Shown: positions 58,878 through 64,000 of the stretch, one piece after another
Position numbering within the stretch: the stretch's first letter is position 1
Layout: each line of letters opens with the position of its first letter
Origin: Comamonadaceae bacterium
GTDB lineage: Bacteria; Pseudomonadota; Gammaproteobacteria; Burkholderiales; Burkholderiaceae_C
Length of the DNA stretch: 64,000 bases
Assembly: GCA_015999985.1 (NCBI GenBank)
Contig: JAECRA010000010.1
Location: 1 to 64,000 of the forward strand
Direction of reading: 5' to 3'
Notes under the pieces: generated by a model
What the model saw: only the letters and a program-made list of their open reading frames with translations
Told to the model about the DNA's origin: nothing
The model's database searches: none
Program-made: the position numbers and the translations under genes

Positions 58878-60259
58878 GGATTGTCCTTGAGTAGCTCGGA
58901 GCGGGCGGCCACAAGGCCTTGGGCGGCGGCGGCATGCGCCTCATGGCGTGTGCCCCGTACTCGGGCCTGGCCTGCCACGTAGACGCTGCCAACGGCACTG
59001 GTGCGGTGGCTGGCAAACACGTGCGCCGACAGCATCTCAGGCGCTTGCAAGCCTGCCAAGGCCGGGTGCTGTGCGTCCAGAATGACGAGGTCGGCCTGCT
59101 GACCTTGGACTATGCCTGTCACCGGCCGGCCTGCCGCCTGCGCGCCACCGGCCACGGCAGCCAGCAGCATGGCGGAAGCGACGTGAGGCTGCTCGGGCGT
59201 CGCCATGACATTGCGGCGGCGTGTGGCAAGTCGTTGTCCGTATTCCAGCAGCATCAATTCTTCAGCGGCATTGACGCATGCATGGCTGTCTGAACCTATG
59301 CCCCACGCACCGCCCGCGGCTTGCCACGCAGGCCAGTCGAACAGGCCGTCGCCCAGGTTGGCTTCCGTGCTGGGGCACAAACCGGCCACAGCGCCGCTGG
59401 CGGCGGCGCGGCAGTACTCGCCGGCGTCCATGTGCGTAGCGTGTACCAGGCACCAGCGTGCATCCACTGGCGCATGGTCGAGCAGCCAGGCAACCGGGCG
59501 CTGGCCGCTCCATGCAAGGCAGTCTTCAACTTCCTGCGTCTGCTCGGCTATGTGAATGTGTACGGGCGCCGTTGCATCGAGCGCGTGCAGGCCTGCAACA
59601 GCCTCGCGCAACGCATCGGGTGGTACAGCCCGCAGTGAATGCGGAGCCAGGCCCACGCGTACACCTTGTGCGGAACTGAATGGCTGCAAGCGTTCCAACA
59701 GCCTGAGCATGTTGTCGGTGGAGCGGATAAAGCGGCGCTGCCCCTCATTGGGAGGCTTGCCGCCAAAGCCGCTGGCCTGATAGAGCACCGGTAACAGTGT
59801 GAGGCCTATGCCTGCGCGTTGTGCTGCCCGGATAAGGGCCCATGCCAGTTCTGCATCGTCTGCATAGGGCGTACCGCCCTGGTCGTGGTGCAGATAGTGG
59901 AATTCACAGACGCTGGTGTAGCCTGCCTCCAGCATCTCCACGTACAGGCCGAAGGCAATGCTCTCGAGCAAGGCGGGATCGAGCCGACTCGCGAAGCGGT
60001 ACATCAGCGTGCGCCAACTCCAGAAGCTGTCTTGCGCGGCACCACGGTATTCAGTGAGGCCTGCCATGCCGCGCTGGAATGCGTGAGAGTGCAGGTTGGG
60101 CAGGCCAGGGAGCACAGGTCCTTCGGCTTGCGCTGTGCCATCAGGGCGCGTCGTGTCAGTCTGAACCTCCACCAGCTTGCCCAGCGCATCCCAACGGAGC
60201 AGAACGTGGCGAGCCCAGCCGGTGGGAAGCAAGGCGTCAGCTGCAAACAAACTGCTCAT
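58874..60259 (-). CDS. hutF: Formimidoylglutamate deiminase
   Basis: [53 protein letters not shown]. Confidence 0.94.
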   Translation of the reverse strand: MSSLFAADALLPTGWARHVLLRWDALGKLVEVQTDTTRPDGTAQAEGPVLPGLPNLHSHAFQRGMAGLTEYRGAAQDSFWSWRTLMYRFASRLDPALLESIAFGLYVEMLEAGYTSVCEFHYLHHDQGGTPYADDAELAWALIRAAQRAGIGLTLLPVLYQASGFGGKPPNEGQRRFIRSTDNMLRLLERLQPFSSAQGVRVGLAPHSLRAVPPDALREAVAGLHALDATAPVHIHIAEQTQEVEDCLAWSGQRPVAWLLDHAPVDARWCLVHATHMDAGEYCRAAASGAVAGLCPSTEANLGDGLFDWPAWQAAGGAWGIGSDSHACVNAAEELMLLEYGQRLATRRRNVMATPEQPHVASAMLLAAVAGGAQAAGRPVTGIVQGQQADLVILDAQHPALAGLQAPEMLSAHVFASHRTSAVGSVYVAGQARVRGTRHEAHAAAAQGLVAARSELLKDNP

Positions 60260-61473
60260 ACGCCGCCTTCTTCAATGCGCCCGTGGCGCACCACACAGCG
60301 CACCGGTTTTTGGCCGAACCAATAAGCCAGCTCGGCAGCGTCCTTCAAGTTCCACAGTACGAAGTTGGCCGGCCGGCCTGGGGCGAGCTCCCCGTGGGTA
60401 TGCTGCAACCCGAGCGCGCGTGCTGCATGCGTGGTGATACCGGCTATCGCCTCAGGAACGGTCAGCCTGAAAAGCGTGCACGCCATATTCGCCATCAGCA
60501 GCAGGCTCAGCGTTGGCGAGGTGCCGGGGTTGTGGTCGGTCGAAACGGCCATGGGCACACCGGCGGCGCGCAGGGCTGCAATCGGGGGCAGGTGGGTGTC
60601 CCGGAGCGTGTAATAGGCGCCTGGTAAAAGAACGGCCACTGTGCCCGCTGCTGCCATGGCGTCGATGCCATCTTGAGACAAGTGTTCAATGTGGTCACAA
60701 GAAAGCGCCCCATAGCGGGCTGCCAGCGTTGAGCCCCCCATGTCGGACAACTGCTCTGCGTGCAGCTTCACCGGAATACCCAAGGATTGCGCCGCCAGAA
60801 AGACCTGCTCCGTCTCCGCCAGGGAGAAGGCGATGTTTTCACAGAATACGTCCACCGCATCGACTAGGCCTTCGGCATGAAGCGCGGGCATCATTTCATT
60901 GCAAACAAGGTCGATGTACGCCTGACTGCGTCCGGCGTACTCGGGTGGCAAAGCGTGCGCGCCCAGGAACGTCGTGCGCACGGTCACGTTGTGCGCGGTG
61001 GGCAGGCGTCGGGCCACACGCAGTTGCTTGCGCTCGTGTTCCAACGACAAGCCATAGCCTGACTTGATCTCTATCGCGCAAACGCCCTCAGCCAACAGCT
61101 GCTGCAATCGTGCCGACGCGCTTGTGAAGAGCTCGTCTTCGCTGGCTTCCCGCGTGGCGCGGACGCTGGAAACAATGCCCCCGCCCGCCCTGGCGATCTC
61201 TTCGTAGGTGGCGCCGCCCAGGCGCATGGCAAATTCGTTGGCTCGCTGGCCGCCATAGACCAGGTGTGTGTGGCAGTCCACCAGCCCGGGCGTGACCAGC
61301 GCGCCGCGGCCCTCGTGCGACTTAATTGAAGCATATTCATCCGGCACCTTAGTGCCCGAGCCGATCCAGGCAATGAGGCCCTTCTCGACCACGAGGGCGC
61401 AGGGCTTGCCATCCAGGCCTTGCAAGTCGGTCCACAGGCCATCGGCCGAAAAAGGTGCGGCTGAGGAAAGCAT
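60256..61473 (-). CDS. hutI: Imidazolonepropionase
   Basis: [53 protein letters not shown]. Confidence 0.96.
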   Translation of the reverse strand: MLSSAAPFSADGLWTDLQGLDGKPCALVVEKGLIAWIGSGTKVPDEYASIKSHEGRGALVTPGLVDCHTHLVYGGQRANEFAMRLGGATYEEIARAGGGIVSSVRATREASEDELFTSASARLQQLLAEGVCAIEIKSGYGLSLEHERKQLRVARRLPTAHNVTVRTTFLGAHALPPEYAGRSQAYIDLVCNEMMPALHAEGLVDAVDVFCENIAFSLAETEQVFLAAQSLGIPVKLHAEQLSDMGGSTLAARYGALSCDHIEHLSQDGIDAMAAAGTVAVLLPGAYYTLRDTHLPPIAALRAAGVPMAVSTDHNPGTSPTLSLLLMANMACTLFRLTVPEAIAGITTHAARALGLQHTHGELAPGRPANFVLWNLKDAAELAYWFGQKPVRCVVRHGRIEEGGV

Positions 61474-61481
61474 GGTGATCT

Positions 61482-62039
61482 CTAGGGGGCGGGGCGCCAT
61501 TGCACGGCCAACATGACGGCGGTCGGGTCGGAGGTTTGCAGGCTCCATCGGGCGGGGGTCGAGGCCCACCACAAGCCCTGTCCGGAGGTGAGTAACTGGT
61601 CGCCCGCTTGCCAAGTCCCGTGTTGCGCAACCAGAAGGCCGTGCGGCGAGGCGGGCAGTTCTGTGGGTCCGCGTAGAACCTGTAGATCGGCTTTCAACCT
61701 GCTTCGCCGCGTCATGACATTGAAGTCGCGAGACGAACGGCCCTTCAATGAACAGTCAATGGGGACGTTGCCGCTGAATTCAAACGGCACAAGCGCCGCA
61801 GTGAGGGCGTGGTCAATGCCGGGGCCACTCAAATGCACGCCGTCGCCATTCAACAAGGTGATGATGCGGTCCACGTCTTCAAATACTGAAAACGGACCAT
61901 CTGACTCAATGCTGGCGATGGACACACGCCAGTCGAAATGATCCATGCTGGCGCCCTGCGGCCATGTGGCGATTTCCCGCGTTTGCCCACCTTTGTTCTT
62001 CCAGGGCGTGTCGGGTATTTGCGCCACATCGAAGCGCAT
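61482..62039 (-). CDS. hutD: HutD family protein
   Basis: [55 protein letters not shown]. Confidence 0.92.
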   Translation of the reverse strand: MRFDVAQIPDTPWKNKGGQTREIATWPQGASMDHFDWRVSIASIESDGPFSVFEDVDRIITLLNGDGVHLSGPGIDHALTAALVPFEFSGNVPIDCSLKGRSSRDFNVMTRRSRLKADLQVLRGPTELPASPHGLLVAQHGTWQAGDQLLTSGQGLWWASTPARWSLQTSDPTAVMLAVQWRPAP

Positions 62040-62075
62040 GAAGGCGGGAACGGGCGGCACGATGGCGACGGATTC

Positions 62076-62125
62076 AGAAGGTGTGAATGAATCCGGCGAG
62101 CATGAGGGATTCGTTCGCACCTTCT
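62076..62125. repeat. Palindromic repeat with 19-bp arms
   Basis: AGAAGGTGTGAATGAATCC-ggcgagcatgag-GGATTCGTTCGCACCTTCT. Confidence 0.6.
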
Positions 62126-62931
62126 TAAACACTGCCCAGGACAGGAACGGCTGCCACCAGACGCTGGGTGTAGGCATGTTGAGGGTTGGTAAGCACCTCT
62201 TGCGCAGAGCCCATTTCCACGATCTCTCCCTTCATCATGACCGCCACTCGGTCCGCAAACGCACGTGCGATGGAAATGTCGTGGGTGATCATGAGGTAGG
62301 CGACCTGGCGGGCGCGCTGGATGTCCAGCATAAGGTTCAGAACCTGGCCGCGGATAGAGACGTCAGCACCCGACAGCGGCTCGTCTGCAATGATCAACCG
62401 CGGCTCCATGGCCAGCGAACGCGCGATGGACACGCGCTGGCGTTGCCCGCCGCTGAGCTCGTGAGAATAGCGGTCAATGAAGCGGGTGGCTGGGCGAAGG
62501 CCCACGTCTTCCAGCAGGCGCAAGCATCGTGCTTCACCCTCTCCGGGTTGTTTCCAGAGCGCTTGCATCAGCAGTTCTCGAACTGATTTGCGCGGATTTA
62601 AAGCAGCCGTGGAGTCCTGGAAGATGGGCTGCATCCGGGTGCGCACGTCGCGAAAGACTTCAGGCGGCATACCCGTCAGGCGCTGGTGGTCAAATGAGAC
62701 ACTGCCCACGTCAGGCTGCAGCAAACCGAGGGCGATGCGTCCCAGTGTAGATTTGCCGGATCCGCTTTCGCCCACCAGGGCGACGATTTCTCCGGAGTGA
62801 ACCGTGAGGCTCACCGATTTGACCGCATGGAAGAGGCCGCCGCCGGGTGACTTGAAGCTCTTGCTGACGTTGTCGAGCACCAACAGCGGGTCGGCTGCGT
62901 CCGCCAGATGGGAAGGGTTGGTATTTGGCAT
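62125..62931 (-). CDS. Oligopeptide-type ABC transporter ATP-binding protein
   Basis: [52 protein letters not shown]. Confidence 0.93.
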   Translation of the reverse strand: MPNTNPSHLADAADPLLVLDNVSKSFKSPGGGLFHAVKSVSLTVHSGEIVALVGESGSGKSTLGRIALGLLQPDVGSVSFDHQRLTGMPPEVFRDVRTRMQPIFQDSTAALNPRKSVRELLMQALWKQPGEGEARCLRLLEDVGLRPATRFIDRYSHELSGGQRQRVSIARSLAMEPRLIIADEPLSGADVSIRGQVLNLMLDIQRARQVAYLMITHDISIARAFADRVAVMMKGEIVEMGSAQEVLTNPQHAYTQRLVAAVPVLGSV

Positions 62932-62940
62932 GGCAGTCTT

Positions 62941-63822
62941 TTAGTCCTGGGCGGTGGAGTATTCGCCTTCGATGGTCGCAAAACGGCCATCGGCGCTGCG
63001 AGCGGCCTGGGCGGCCTGTATCAGTCCCCGGGTGTACGGGTGTTCCGGAGTAGCCAAGACCTGCTGCGTCGCGCCAGATTCGACGATGCGGCTGCGGAAC
63101 ATCACATAGACGCGCTCGCACTCTTCCCACACCACTCCGAGGTCGTGGCTGATGAGCAGCATGGCCATCCCCAGGCGTTGGCGCAAATCGCGCAGCAGTG
63201 CCAGGATTTCAGCTTGCGTAGTGACATCCAGCGCAGTGGTCGGCTCGTCTGCAATCAACAGCCGTGGACGGCAACCGAGCGCGATGGCCAGCAGCACCCG
63301 CTGACGCATGCCGCCTGAAAGCTCGTGGGGGTAGGAGCGCGCCACTGTGCTCGGGAGCCGCACCAGTTCCAGCAGTTCTGCCACCCGCGCCTGTACGTCC
63401 TTGGTGGCTTTGTCGTGGCGTTCAACGCTTTCAGCGATCTGCCGCCCGACACGCATGACGGGGTTCAGGTAGCTCAAGGGGTCCTGAAACACCATGGCCA
63501 CGGGATGCCCGCGCATGTCTTCCCATTGGCGATTGGAATAACGGGTCACGTCGTGGCCGTCAATGGTGATGCGTCCGGACTCTATGCGAGCGATACGTTC
63601 CGGAAGCAGACCCAGCATGGCGCGGGCCACGGTGGACTTGCCGGAACCGGATTCACCCACCAGGGCGACGGATTCACCTTCGCGCACGACGATGGAGACG
63701 TTCTGTACGGCCGTCACGCTGTCGTTGCGCGAGCGGTACTCCACGCGAAGCCCTTCCGTTTGCAGCAAAGGCTTGGCGCCGTTCTTGGCTACGCCATGGT
63801 CAGGTTGATGATCATTGGACAT
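62941..63822 (-). CDS. Oligopeptide-type ABC transporter ATP-binding protein
   Basis: [52 protein letters not shown]. Confidence 0.93.
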   Translation of the reverse strand: MSNDHQPDHGVAKNGAKPLLQTEGLRVEYRSRNDSVTAVQNVSIVVREGESVALVGESGSGKSTVARAMLGLLPERIARIESGRITIDGHDVTRYSNRQWEDMRGHPVAMVFQDPLSYLNPVMRVGRQIAESVERHDKATKDVQARVAELLELVRLPSTVARSYPHELSGGMRQRVLLAIALGCRPRLLIADEPTTALDVTTQAEILALLRDLRQRLGMAMLLISHDLGVVWEECERVYVMFRSRIVESGATQQVLATPEHPYTRGLIQAAQAARSADGRFATIEGEYSTAQD

Positions 63823-63826
63823 GGTC

Positions 63827-64000
63827 TTACCTCGCATTGCGTGGATTGAGCACGGCGGCCACGGCGTCGCCGAGCAGGTTGAACGCAAGCACAGTGATGA
63901 AGATCGCCATGCCGGGGAAGAAGGACAGCCACCAGGCATTGAACAGGAAGCGCTGGCCGCTGTTGAGCATGCGGCCCCAGCTCACCAGTTCGGCGCTGGA
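63827..64000 (-). CDS. DppC-type ABC transporter permease (C-terminal part, continues beyond the window)
   Basis: Minus-strand translation SSAELVSWGRMLNSGQRFLFNAWWLSFFPGMAIFITVLAFNLLGDAVAAVLNPRNAR*. Confidence 0.88.
   Translation of the reverse strand, partial: SSAELVSWGRMLNSGQRFLFNAWWLSFFPGMAIFITVLAFNLLGDAVAAVLNPRNAR

Noticed and set aside
58110-58982. 290-aa plus-strand ORF across hutG/hutF
   Set aside because: Antisense to two overlapping hut genes with clear family motifs.

Overview
This 64 kb window is a chromosomal segment that looks like a Comamonadaceae-type betaproteobacterium (judged from gene content and style). From left to right it contains: the 3' end of the atp operon (atpA-G-D-C); an MHYT membrane protein; a LemA/TPM cluster; a Tat-lipoprotein multicopper oxidase paired with an RCC1-repeat protein; an accessory island (about 16.8-28.1 kb); two RND efflux loci around soxR, a tRNA-Arg and a TetR gene; a di-heme cytochrome c; an AraC/aldolase/MOSC/ferredoxin-reductase/MFS catabolic cluster; an IclR/M20/ABC/aminotransferase/DapA-like operon; and a hut operon using the formylglutamate route (hutG/F/I/D), followed by peptide-type ABC transporter genes. 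The main candidate for an undescribed system is the island at 17.1-27.9 kb. A tightly packed ACP / P450 / SapC-like / fatty-acyl-AMP ligase / dual-GNAT cluster sits downstream of two IPTL-CTERM surface proteins, one with plant-like LRRs. The whole block is bracketed by a 523-bp direct repeat with no mismatches that I could see. Each repeat copy carries a small secreted-protein gene with a structured 5'UTR and a terminator. A decayed LRR-gene fragment follows the second copy. All calls come from reading the sequence and the supplied ORF track; no database search was run.
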